A DNA stretch of 64,000 nucleotides, taken from Clostridiaceae bacterium (GTDB lineage: Bacteria > Bacillota > Clostridia > Saccharofermentanales > DTU023). Shown piece after piece: positions 1-9,153 of this stretch. A program made the translations under genes and the position numbers. Within the stretch, counting starts at the first letter, position 1, and every line of letters starts with the position of its first letter. The stretch is taken from NCBI GenBank assembly GCA_012800435.1, contig JAAZJH010000072.1, positions 1 through 64,000 of the forward strand, in the 5' to 3' direction. The notes below the pieces were generated by a model that did not search any database, was not told the DNA's origin, and worked only from the letters and a program-made list of their open reading frames with translations.

Positions 1-87
1 TATTACAGTATAATGACTCAAGGAATCCCATTCTTTCGCATTTGCGATGCGGGTTATTTGAACTGATATGATGCCGGAGGCAAAACC

Positions 88-1137
88 ATGGCTAGAACTT
101 TAGCGATAGGCTTGACTGAATCAGGAACAGAGATGTCAGTCAACGAGGATACGTTCAGCTTCGATCAGCATGTGTACCCCGATATGATCACCGGTGGCGA
201 AGAAAAAAGTTCCGGTTCTTCTGATTACACACAGCTTTTTGTAGTGACGCAAGGAGTTGGCGGTCCCGGAGCCGGTGATCTTGCAGGGCGTATTCTTCAG
301 CGTGCCTCCCGTGATATGCTTCGTCACATCACAGATTATAAAAAACCCGAGCTAGATTTCAAAACATTTGCAGATGATCTTATGACGCTCGCGCATGCGC
401 GTTTGCGCGGCAGAATGGCGCGCCGCGGGAAGCCCTATGGCGTATCTTTTGCACTACTATTGATTGATGCGAATATGGCGTACGTTATGAATGTCGGTGA
501 GACAGGACTTTTGCTTTTCCGTCGCGGACGTCTCTTGCAGATCAGCAAATTTTCCGTTTCACAAAATAGAGAGCAGGATGACGTCTTTCATTCCGATGAA
601 ATGACAACTTTAAATAATGGATTACCACGTGACATCCTTCGCTCTGACATCGTGCCTGCACCGAATACTTTAAAACGTTTTGCTCTTGAAGCCGGCGATA
701 TCATATTGCTCACATCGTCCGGCTTTTTTGACAATTATAATTTGTCAGATCTTACGCTTAATCTCGCTCCGACAGATGCTTTTGCCGCAACCATTCGACA
801 GGCACAGATCGACTCCGGAATGCGTGATCGGAGCAATAACCGAACTGTTCTTGCCGTTAAAGTTCGTGACTTATCTTTGGAAACGCCACGATTGATTTCG
901 GAGGATCGGCGCAGCGAGTCTGTTGTTGAAACTCAGCTTGATGACGCGCGCGATTACGTTTCATCACAACCACAGAAGAAAGCACCAAGACGTAGAATGA
1001 AAACTGCTCCAATGACGGCTGAAGATTCGGAAACGAGCAGGAGCAAGCCATGGAAAACTTTTCTACTTAATCTTCTTGCCGGATTCCTAGCCGGCTTGGC
1101 TATCATTATGGTGATCTGGTACTTTGTAGTCCGTTAA
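88..1137 (+). CDS. PP2C-like (SpoIIE/PrpC fold) protein, probably catalytically dead, with C-terminal transmembrane helix
   Basis: NED, LFVVTQGVGGPGAG, AYVMNVGETGLLLFRRG and GDIILLTSSGF align with PP2C motifs; hydrophobic C-terminus FLLNLLAGFLAGLAIIMVIWYFVV. Confidence 0.7.
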   Translation: MARTLAIGLTESGTEMSVNEDTFSFDQHVYPDMITGGEEKSSGSSDYTQLFVVTQGVGGPGAGDLAGRILQRASRDMLRHITDYKKPELDFKTFADDLMTLAHARLRGRMARRGKPYGVSFALLLIDANMAYVMNVGETGLLLFRRGRLLQISKFSVSQNREQDDVFHSDEMTTLNNGLPRDILRSDIVPAPNTLKRFALEAGDIILLTSSGFFDNYNLSDLTLNLAPTDAFAATIRQAQIDSGMRDRSNNRTVLAVKVRDLSLETPRLISEDRRSESVVETQLDDARDYVSSQPQKKAPRRRMKTAPMTAEDSETSRSKPWKTFLLNLLAGFLAGLAIIMVIWYFVVR

Positions 1138-1145
1138 CCACCGGA

Positions 1146-1847
1146 TTATGGCCGCATTAGCCGGATGTCTTCTAAATGTTTCCAATAGGCGCTGACAGCA
1201 AGCTCATAAAAGGGCAATTCAATCGTTTCATCGGGGAATTGCTCGTATAGCCATGTTTTTGCAAATAACGGATTGGAAACAAGAAAAGGTCCCAGTAAAT
1301 AGGTGCCTAGGAAATTATTCCAACAAATACCCTCTTCTTTGGATTGCAGATTAAGACCGAATCCCTTCTCTACTTCGCAAAGGTATGGCAAATCACCCGT
1401 TTTATAAACTTGCGTAAATTGCGCCTTTAGCCCGATGATGTCGAGGTCTCCTCTCTTCCCTATAAAAACGTCACTTAAGCGATCAAGCATCTGCCTGCGC
1501 GCATAAAAAGGAAAGATCCCAAGCGCCTCGATCTTACCGTCATCCGCCTCTATATATTGTCCAAAAATCTCGACGGCATTAGAGATAGCCAGAATCGTCT
1601 GGCCGCCCTCGATTTTATCGCGTATGATGTCTTTTTCCGGCATAAGATCGTCGATGACCTGTTCTTGCATACGTTCTGTCATCGGTCCAATGAACACCAG
1701 GTCGATCACCTCATCAAGAAATCGCGGTCTCTCAATTCGTTTCGTCCGAATGACCTCCGCTTCCGGAAAACTTCTAATCAGGAAATCAATATCCCCCAGC
1801 TCACCAAACAAGCTCGCTATTTCCGGATACAAAAATTCAATCTTCAT
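1146..1847 (-). CDS. GatD-like (lipid II isoglutaminyl synthase glutaminase subunit) protein lacking recognisable catalytic Cys/His
   Basis: Next to MurT; DLVFIG, ALGIFPFYA and LGTYLLGPFL align with GatD; nucleophile region reads TILAISNAVEIFGQYI. Confidence 0.75.
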   Translation of the reverse strand: MKIEFLYPEIASLFGELGDIDFLIRSFPEAEVIRTKRIERPRFLDEVIDLVFIGPMTERMQEQVIDDLMPEKDIIRDKIEGGQTILAISNAVEIFGQYIEADDGKIEALGIFPFYARRQMLDRLSDVFIGKRGDLDIIGLKAQFTQVYKTGDLPYLCEVEKGFGLNLQSKEEGICWNNFLGTYLLGPFLVSNPLFAKTWLYEQFPDETIELPFYELAVSAYWKHLEDIRLMRP

Positions 1848-1852
1848 ACCTT

Positions 1853-3226
1853 CTATTCCTTATCCTGCAGTTGAGCCAGATCCTTACGTATCGCGGACAG
1901 AAGATCACGAACCCAAGGTACATCACTGACATCATGTATGAGGCAAATCAAGTCTGCCTCCTCGTACGCAATGAGACGGGGGATTTCGGCGTACTCACGG
2001 GAAAGAACAATGCGTTCTTCAGGTATATCAGCCATTCTAAGCCGCAGAGCATAATCAAGGTATCTTTCCCCGCAACAAAAAATCTGAAAGAACGAAGGAT
2101 CGTTGAGATATGAATAATCATTGTCATAGAGGTAGGCCATGTTCTCCACAATCTCTTCCTCGGTACCATTGGCCATTACCAGAACTTTACGGCCGGGTTG
2201 TGCTTGCAAATAATCGAAGACACGTGCCGGCGCAACCGGGTTATATCCTTTGCAAAGAACTGAAAGGAAGCGTTTCCCTTGAATGGTCTCTTCATGATAG
2301 CGACTCTTGAGGGGCGGCAATGACCTCGAGTATTCAGCAATCGCACTGAGAGGAATACCGCATTCTGATGCTGTCGCCGCAGCAGAAAGAAGATTATAAA
2401 GATCTGTAACGCCATCCGTCTGTGTTTGAAAGATATTCGTCGTCCCATCTGATGCAAACTCAGCCTGTTTAAGGTCGCGATCAAAGGAGACGACTTCATA
2501 TTTAGTTTCAGGGGTACGATAGCCGCAATGCGTACAATGGTAGCGTCCGATGTGGTTGTAACGAATAAAATCGATCGTCAAATCGAGATGACAAACTGGA
2601 CAGTAAACGAGATCGCTAAAGCGCGGATTCCGTTGTTCTCGTTCTCCTTCTAGCAGCGGAATGCCGTAGTAGACGCGCTCGTTGCTAAGCGTCAGTCTGC
2701 CGGATATAGGATCTTCAGCATTGAGAACTAACTTCGTATTCTGAGGAATGGATCCGTCCAGTATGTCAAAAATGTATTCCGCATGAGCGTTTCGCTGGTA
2801 TGAATCGCGAAAAAGATTGGTCACCAGTAACACATCCGGTTGGATATGCGGGAAGACGCGAATAGCGCTTCGTTCATCAAGCTCCAATACACTGCCTTCA
2901 TGGTGGGATTTACCTCTCCATGTATTGTGCGTTAGGAATGCCGAAGCAAGCCCTTCAATGGTGTTTGAGCCTTCGCGATTATCCATCACGTTCCTGTCTG
3001 CGGATTCAAGAAAAAACCGCAACATGTTACAAACAGACGTTTTTCCGTTTGTACCCGTCACCATGACGATATGATCCGGTTTCTCGACGTGTTTAAGATA
3101 ATTCGAATCAATCCGAAGCGCAATCGCTCCGGGCAGATAACTGCCCGTACGACGTAGAAGACGCATGCCGAAAAGAACGATTTTGCCAATCCAGTGAGCT
3201 ATGTAAAAAGAAAACGGTTTTCTCAT
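1853..3226 (-). CDS. murT: MurT-like Mur ligase domain protein (lipid II isoglutaminyl synthase subunit)
   Basis: MVTGTNGKTSVCNMLR P-loop, CPVC...CTHCG zinc ribbon, DUF1727-like C-terminus, adjacent gatD-like gene. Confidence 0.85.
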   Translation of the reverse strand: MRKPFSFYIAHWIGKIVLFGMRLLRRTGSYLPGAIALRIDSNYLKHVEKPDHIVMVTGTNGKTSVCNMLRFFLESADRNVMDNREGSNTIEGLASAFLTHNTWRGKSHHEGSVLELDERSAIRVFPHIQPDVLLVTNLFRDSYQRNAHAEYIFDILDGSIPQNTKLVLNAEDPISGRLTLSNERVYYGIPLLEGEREQRNPRFSDLVYCPVCHLDLTIDFIRYNHIGRYHCTHCGYRTPETKYEVVSFDRDLKQAEFASDGTTNIFQTQTDGVTDLYNLLSAAATASECGIPLSAIAEYSRSLPPLKSRYHEETIQGKRFLSVLCKGYNPVAPARVFDYLQAQPGRKVLVMANGTEEEIVENMAYLYDNDYSYLNDPSFFQIFCCGERYLDYALRLRMADIPEERIVLSREYAEIPRLIAYEEADLICLIHDVSDVPWVRDLLSAIRKDLAQLQDKE

Positions 3227-3457
3227 GTTGGTTCATTCCTAATCAAAGAATCGAGAGGTATTATAGCACAGTAGCACAGGTAATAAGCTATGACGCTGTG
3301 CGATGTCATTAGATTCTTCCCTGAAGCTATTTGGAGTAAAACGGTACAGCATGTACCAACGATTAGCGGCGACGTATTGAGTAAGAAGCAAGATCATCAA
3401 GGCAAGTAATTTAGAATAATAGTAAGATTCGTATCATTTTATTGGTCATATAAAGCC

Positions 3458-3482
3458 AAAAGCCCCGTGATAAGGGGCTTTT
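3458..3482 (-). terminator. Rho-independent terminator downstream of tmRNA
   Basis: AAAAGCCCC-ttatcac-GGGGCTTTT on the minus strand. Confidence 0.75.
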
Positions 3483-3491
3483 AGTGAAATG

Positions 3492-3863
3492 TGGTGGAAG
3501 TGATGGGAATCGAACCCATGTCCGAAATCGCATCTTCCGGGACATCTCCGGGTGCAGCTCATGATTTGAAATTCCCTTTACGACACGACCATAAGCAATC
3601 TTGCCGGTGAGGTAGCCTCTATTACAGATCGGGCGGCGAGGCAAGCGCCCGTCCGTTACCTCATTTAACCTGCCACCGAGGAAAGGTCTGATGCTGACGT
3701 CACGTCACGGCTATCAGATTCACCGAGCGGACGGCAACGGTTACGCCGCTGCAAGAGCCGGTTTATCGGCAATTAAAAGGTCTCTCGTTTTTTAAAGAGG
3801 CCAACGAGAATCCTCTACCCGCTTTCCCGGTCTCAACAACCCCGTCGAAACCAGTACACTCCC
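3492..3863 (-). ncRNA. ssrA: tmRNA
   Basis: 5' GGGAGTGTACTGGTTTCGACGGGG and 3' GGTTCGATTCCCATCACTTCCACCA form the tRNA-like domain (GGGAGUG/CACUUCC acceptor); tag ORF ends ...ADKPALAAA-TAA; followed by a terminator. Confidence 0.95.
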
Positions 3864-3874
3864 GTGTATAATCA

Positions 3875-3883
3875 ATTATACCA
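3875..3883 (-). promoter_or_regulatory. Putative extended -10 promoter element for tmRNA
   Basis: TGGTATAAT on the minus strand, 11 nt before the tmRNA 5' GGG; -35 not convincing. Confidence 0.45.
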
Positions 3884-3954
3884 TGCGATCGGCAATTCTG
3901 TATTTCATTGTATTTTAAGAAGACGATTACTACTACAATCAAACGGTCAAAGAG

Positions 3955-4428
3955 TCATCGATAGAATTTCTTCACTTGTCTTTGCATCTCACGATCCGTG
4001 TCTCGCTCACGAATGGCTTCTCGTTTATCGTATTGTTTTTTTCCGCGCGCGAGACCGATCTCCAATTTGACGCGTCCGCGCGAAAAATAGGCCTTGAGAG
4101 GCACCAAAGTCATACCCTTTTGTTGTACCGACGCCGAAAGTGAATCGATTTCATGGCGATGCGCAAGAAGTTTGCGGTCACGTATCGGATCAGGATTAAA
4201 TCGATTGCCTTCCTTATATGGACTGATGTGGGCGCCGACAAGAAAGAGTTCACCGTCACGTACGACGACATACGCTTCACCTAGGCTGAAATGACCTTCG
4301 CGGATCGATTTGACTTCGGTTCCCTTAAGAGCAATACCGACTTCAAGACGCTTCAATATATGGTAGTCATGGTAGGCTTTACGGTTTTCCGTAATTTTTC
4401 TTATTTTGTTTACTTTGCCATCAGCCAT
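3955..4428 (-). CDS. smpB: SsrA-binding protein SmpB
   Basis: ENRKAYHDYHILKRLEVGIALKGTEVKSIREG...; next to ssrA; start chosen at MADGKVNK. Confidence 0.95.
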   Translation of the reverse strand: MADGKVNKIRKITENRKAYHDYHILKRLEVGIALKGTEVKSIREGHFSLGEAYVVVRDGELFLVGAHISPYKEGNRFNPDPIRDRKLLAHRHEIDSLSASVQQKGMTLVPLKAYFSRGRVKLEIGLARGKKQYDKREAIRERDTDREMQRQVKKFYR

Positions 4429-4445
4429 CTTTTTGTCACCTAATG

Positions 4446-5582
4446 TCATGTTGCTTTAAGGTCTTCAAAACTTGCCATAGCCATCGCATCGAGATCAAAT
4501 CCCGCACTACGACCGGCACGCCAAGCAAAATAGCCGGCAGAAGCGATCATCGCGGCATTATCAGTACAGTAAGCCAATGGCGGAATCGTCAACGTGATTC
4601 CCTTTCTCTCCGCCATGTCCTGCATGTTATCACGAAGGCATCGATTTGCCGATACACCGCCACCAACGACGAGCGTCGAATACCCCGTAGCGTCGAGAGC
4701 GCGCTCTGTATGACGCACTAAGGTATTGACGATGGTCTTCTGAAAAGACGCGGCAAAATCATGGAGTGAAAGATCTCGTGGCCATTCCTTTCTTTCACTC
4801 GCCGCTTGACGTTCCAGTCGACGATAAGTATTGATCGCAGCTGTTTTGACACCGCTGAATGAAAAATCGAAAGAATTCTCAAATGACGCTTCAGGAAAAA
4901 CGAGAGCATCATCTCTTCCCCCTGCTGATGCATTCTCAATCGCCGGGCCACCGGGATATGTTAGCCCGAGCACGCGCGCAATCTTATCAAAAGTCTCGCC
5001 GGGTGCATCATCGCGCGTGCGCGCAATTTCATGATACGGGAATACATCTTTACGAACTTCAATAATCGATGCGTGACCACCTGATACGATAAGAGCGAGA
5101 AAAGGCGGACGAAGGGAGGGATTAGCCAGATATGCCGATGCCACATGTCCTTCGATGTGGTGGACCGGAATAAGAGGAAGATCGGTTACCGCAGCTAATC
5201 CTTTCGCCGCCGCAACACCGACAAGCAATGCACCGATAAGTCCGGGGCCAAAAGTAACCGCAATGCCGTCTAAATCCTCGAGTGTCATCTCCGCCTGATT
5301 AAGAGCTTGATCAATCACAGGAAGGATTGCCTTAACATGCTCGCGCGAAGCAATCTCCGGCACTACGCCGCCGTAAACCTTATGCAAATCGACTTGAGAT
5401 GCAATAACATTCGATAACACTCGCGTACCGTCAACGACGACTGCCGCCGCCGTTTCATCACAAGACGTTTCAATACCGAGGATGTGAACATCATCTATTT
5501 TCTTATTTTGAAGATGCGCACCGCCATCAAGATTTGAGGCATCGTCTTTCACTTTTTCAATTGTTGCACTGTCGAGTGTCAT
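4446..5582 (-). CDS. tsaD: tRNA N6-adenosine threonylcarbamoyltransferase TsaD
   Basis: ILGIETSCDETAAAVV, HHIEGH, LIVSGGHAS, VVGGGVSANRCLR. Confidence 0.95.
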   Translation of the reverse strand: MTLDSATIEKVKDDASNLDGGAHLQNKKIDDVHILGIETSCDETAAAVVVDGTRVLSNVIASQVDLHKVYGGVVPEIASREHVKAILPVIDQALNQAEMTLEDLDGIAVTFGPGLIGALLVGVAAAKGLAAVTDLPLIPVHHIEGHVASAYLANPSLRPPFLALIVSGGHASIIEVRKDVFPYHEIARTRDDAPGETFDKIARVLGLTYPGGPAIENASAGGRDDALVFPEASFENSFDFSFSGVKTAAINTYRRLERQAASERKEWPRDLSLHDFAASFQKTIVNTLVRHTERALDATGYSTLVVGGGVSANRCLRDNMQDMAERKGITLTIPPLAYCTDNAAMIASAGYFAWRAGRSAGFDLDAMAMASFEDLKAT

Positions 5583-5849
5583 GTTTACCTCAATTCTCTC
5601 TTTTTTATTCGTTCAAGAGAGTGTATCAATACTGAATTGTAACATCACCGACGAATGAACGGCAACGAAAAGAAAATGAGACTGCGCCATTTGTGAGAAA
5701 CGAGAGCCATGGCGTACAATAACAACATCTCTGCCGATGAAGAACAAGAAGTGTCATAACGCACTTCAATTTTGGTCAATAATACATGCATTGCCTAATG
5801 TAAATTAATTAGGCAGCACCTCATCGTTCATCGGCATAAAATATAGAAA

Positions 5850-6971
5850 GTGAGCATACGCGTGCGACGTAACGACTCCTTGACAAGTAGATCCTCTACA
5901 AAGCGATGGCGCCTGATTGTTCTGGTTTTTTTCATTGCGCTGCTTCTTTTTTTTGCGCTCGTCGCGATTTCAAGTCTTAACTTGGCTAATGCCTTGATGA
6001 AAAATGACATCGAACCGATTCCGCCCTATGCGACGAACGCGTTTAAAATGTACGAACCGGTTAGTTTTTTCTCCGGCCCGGAACAGATCACTCTTAACGG
6101 ATGGCTTATCCATGCTGAAAAACCGCTTCGCGGAACGATCATAGTGGCACATCACCAAGGAAGTAATCGACTTCCTCACGGGATGGACACCGCTCGCCTT
6201 TATCAGAAACTCAGTCAGCGCGGCTTTCAGATTATTGCATTTGATTTTCGTCATTCCGGCGAATCATATGGCGACACTTCTACTTTCGGGTACGAAGAAT
6301 CCGAAGATCTCCTCACAGTCATGAGGTGGGCGACAAAGAAGGTAGGTGATTCGCCTCTGATTCTCTACGGTATTGGGAGCGGTACGACAGCGATCATGCG
6401 AGCCCTTTACCAAATGCGCAGACAGATGCTGCCCGGTATCCCCGAGACGCACATTCTTCCAAATGACACCGGTGAAAAAGAAGAAAGCGTCACTTTGTCT
6501 GAAAAGGATCCGTCAAATCAAGAAAACAAAGACGAGGCATCCAAACGCCAACAAGAAGAGATTCGAAAACTCTACGAACGTGTTGGCGGCCTAATTCTAG
6601 ATACACCTGCACGGGGATCAGGTGCATTCATTCGCGCAGACGCTCAGGCGAACATGAATCGCGCGTTTTTCTGGTTACCTTCAACTGTACCATATATCGC
6701 ACGCTTCTCGCTTCGCGCGTATCCTGAAGATGACTTCTACACACTATTAACGATCACTCCATTACCGGTCATGATTGTCTCTCATGATGAAGACAGTCGT
6801 CTTAAATACAGTGAATCACGCGTCATGATCGATGAACGACTGCGTCTTCATCCGGATCGTACACTGTTTTATGAGGCTCCGGGAAAAGGATTTTTAACCG
6901 CCTATCTGCAAAATCCTGCCGCGTATGAAAACGCGCTTTTTAATTATCTTGATCGGTGGTTTCTAAAGTGA
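5850..6971 (+). CDS. Membrane-anchored alpha/beta hydrolase-like protein
   Basis: N-terminal TM; GTIIVAHHQGSNR, IIAFDFRHSGESYG; C-terminal MIVSHDEDSRL. Confidence 0.7.
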   Translation: MSIRVRRNDSLTSRSSTKRWRLIVLVFFIALLLFFALVAISSLNLANALMKNDIEPIPPYATNAFKMYEPVSFFSGPEQITLNGWLIHAEKPLRGTIIVAHHQGSNRLPHGMDTARLYQKLSQRGFQIIAFDFRHSGESYGDTSTFGYEESEDLLTVMRWATKKVGDSPLILYGIGSGTTAIMRALYQMRRQMLPGIPETHILPNDTGEKEESVTLSEKDPSNQENKDEASKRQQEEIRKLYERVGGLILDTPARGSGAFIRADAQANMNRAFFWLPSTVPYIARFSLRAYPEDDFYTLLTITPLPVMIVSHDEDSRLKYSESRVMIDERLRLHPDRTLFYEAPGKGFLTAYLQNPAAYENALFNYLDRWFLK

Positions 6972-6976
6972 AGGTA

Positions 6977-7606
6977 TTAGCGGCCCGTTGATCCGAATCC
7001 GCCCCCGCGATCATACCCCTTGCCTTTAAGAGAAGAGCTTTCTATCCACTCAGGAAATACGGGACGAGAAAAAACAAGTTGAGCGATTCGATCACCCTTG
7101 CGAATAAAGTAAGTACCTAGAGGATAGCCCTCTTTATCAATAGCTATTATCTGAAACATCAAATCAGAAGGCAAGGCTAGTCCTGTCTCTTGCTTAAAAT
7201 AGTCTGATGCCGGGATAATCTTGTAACGGTTGGAAAAATCTTTTGCAAGCTCAGGGTACTTCATTAATACAGCAACAGGTTCGGTTAATGGTAATAGATT
7301 CTGGCAAATGATCGCCACCATACCTCGATAATCCGCGTCAATGGTGCCTGGAGCGTTGGCAATGCGAAGTGTCGTACGAAGTGAGAGACCGCTTCGAGGG
7401 CGAACCTGTGCTTCCATATCCGGAGGCATCGCCATGCGAATACCGGTTGGAACAAGGACGGTTTCTTGTGGTCGTATCACCACATCTTCTGAAGCAAAAA
7501 GATCATAGCCCGCCGCATCGTTAGATGATCTTTCAGGAGCTATTGCCCCGTCATCCAGTGTAAAAAAAAGGTGATCGCCACACATATCTCTAGACTCTCT
7601 TCCCAA
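6977..7606 (-). CDS. dut: dUTP diphosphatase (dUTPase) with internal insertion
   Basis: SSNDAAGYDL, RPRSGL, GTIDADYRG, RKGDRIAQLVF, DRGGGFGSTG: all five motifs present. Confidence 0.9.
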   Translation of the reverse strand: MGRESRDMCGDHLFFTLDDGAIAPERSSNDAAGYDLFASEDVVIRPQETVLVPTGIRMAMPPDMEAQVRPRSGLSLRTTLRIANAPGTIDADYRGMVAIICQNLLPLTEPVAVLMKYPELAKDFSNRYKIIPASDYFKQETGLALPSDLMFQIIAIDKEGYPLGTYFIRKGDRIAQLVFSRPVFPEWIESSSLKGKGYDRGGGFGSTGR

Positions 7607-8173
7607 TTAAACACCTGTATCCTCAGACATGTATAACGTATTTTCCGCTGAATCATCAGTATCGTCGGGTACTTGGTCATCGATGTTGTTCTGAATCGTA
7701 TCTTCAATTGTTACCTGAAGATCGCCGATCATCGTTCGGCGCGGACGTCTTCTCTTACGTGCTGTACGGATCACCTTCTCATCGTCAGAAGATAGCATGC
7801 GCTCCGATAACTTCGTTTCATAAATCTCACAAAGATTGCGGTAATATAGAAGCTCTTTTTTCATCTGCCAGAACTGTTCGCGCAATCGCATAAGTTCCGC
7901 ACGAATTTCTTCCGTTGTGCGTTCCGCAAGGTCACGGGACTCATACGCTTCTTGCCTCTTTTCATGAGCTTCTTGCATCATTCCGACAGCGTTCACCAGT
8001 GCGAGTACCGCCTGAGAAATCTGATTGAGCTGCGGCTGGCGCTTGGCGATTTGCTCCATCATGGCATTTGCGGTCACAGCAATATCCCGCATTTTCTGCG
8101 GATCATCGCTCGCCGTCAACTGATAAGTCATTTTTCCTATGCGCACCCGGATGCGTTCGACACGGTCACTCAA
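7607..8173 (-). CDS. zapA: Cell division protein ZapA-like
   Basis: RVRIGKMTYQLTASDDPQKMRDIAVTANAMMEQI; likely TTG start after GGGAGGTGG. Confidence 0.75.
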   Translation of the reverse strand: MSDRVERIRVRIGKMTYQLTASDDPQKMRDIAVTANAMMEQIAKRQPQLNQISQAVLALVNAVGMMQEAHEKRQEAYESRDLAERTTEEIRAELMRLREQFWQMKKELLYYRNLCEIYETKLSERMLSSDDEKVIRTARKRRRPRRTMIGDLQVTIEDTIQNNIDDQVPDDTDDSAENTLYMSEDTGV

Positions 8174-8223
8174 AAAACCACCTCCCGCCAATGAACTTAT
8201 GATACTGAATACAACGTTTTTTC

Positions 8224-9153
8224 TCAATCGTATGCATGAAGATGTTGAAATAGTACACCCAACTGCGTCGGAGAAAGCGCTTCAGCACGTACTGAAGATG
8301 AGAGCTTATATTTTTTTAAAAAAAGAGTGATTGTACGTCGGCGCTGTTCTTCTTGATCGGACTCATTTGTTGCGACAGTCAAGGCGTTAGAGATCGTCTT
8401 TCGCCTAGATTGAAATAGTGCAACCAGAAAAGAATGAAACACAAGATCACCGGCAAGCTGATGCGCTTCCGAATCTTTCGATGGAATCAACTCAACAATT
8501 TTAGACGTGACTCGAGGCACAGGGTAAAAGGATTGCCTTGATACCGTTCTTCTTATGTGCCAATGACCAAAAAGTTGACTTGCGATCGCCAATGGACCAT
8601 AACGTTTTGAACCGGGTGATGCAACCAATCTTTCCACAGCGTCTGCTTGTACCATAAAAATAGCGCGCTGCATCGTTGGAAAATGAGTAAGTGAGGATAA
8701 AATGAGCTCCGTGGTAAGGTAGTAAGGAAGATTTCCGAAAAGCACATAGGGTGGAAGTATTTTATCTCCTTTCCTCTCTTTCTCATCACCGAATAGCAAA
8801 TCAGAAATATAACTTTCGTTCACATCACGTGCATCTTCATAAATCATTATGGGCGGAATAGGAAGATCTGCAAAAAGATCTTTATGCAACGCCATAAAAC
8901 GTTGGTCAATTTCAATCGAAATCACTCTGCCAGTTTGTCGTGCGAGCTCATACGTCAACAAACCGGGGCCGGCTCCGATTTCAATGAAATGATCTGTTTG
9001 AAAAGAGGAAAGATCACTCACAATGGCGTCAATCGTCTCTTGATCACTAAGAAAAGCTTGGCCGAGCGAACGCCTAGGCGTAATCTTGTATGTCTCTAGG
9101 AGTGTGATAAGATTCGGTGTTATCCACTCAGCTCTAGTAGTCAACGTAGACAT
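8224..9153 (-). CDS. rsmA: 16S rRNA (adenine1518/1519-N6) dimethyltransferase
   Basis: RRSLGQAFLSDQETID, IEIGAGPGLLTYELA, LFGNLPYYLTT; start chosen at MSTLTTRAEW. Confidence 0.93.
   Translation of the reverse strand: MSTLTTRAEWITPNLITLLETYKITPRRSLGQAFLSDQETIDAIVSDLSSFQTDHFIEIGAGPGLLTYELARQTGRVISIEIDQRFMALHKDLFADLPIPPIMIYEDARDVNESYISDLLFGDEKERKGDKILPPYVLFGNLPYYLTTELILSSLTHFPTMQRAIFMVQADAVERLVASPGSKRYGPLAIASQLFGHWHIRRTVSRQSFYPVPRVTSKIVELIPSKDSEAHQLAGDLVFHSFLVALFQSRRKTISNALTVATNESDQEEQRRRTITLFLKKYKLSSSVRAEALSPTQLGVLFQHLHAYD

Noticed and set aside
3411-3644. 77-aa minus-strand ORF in the ORF track
   Set aside because: Lies inside the tmRNA 3' domain and its terminator; not a protein gene.
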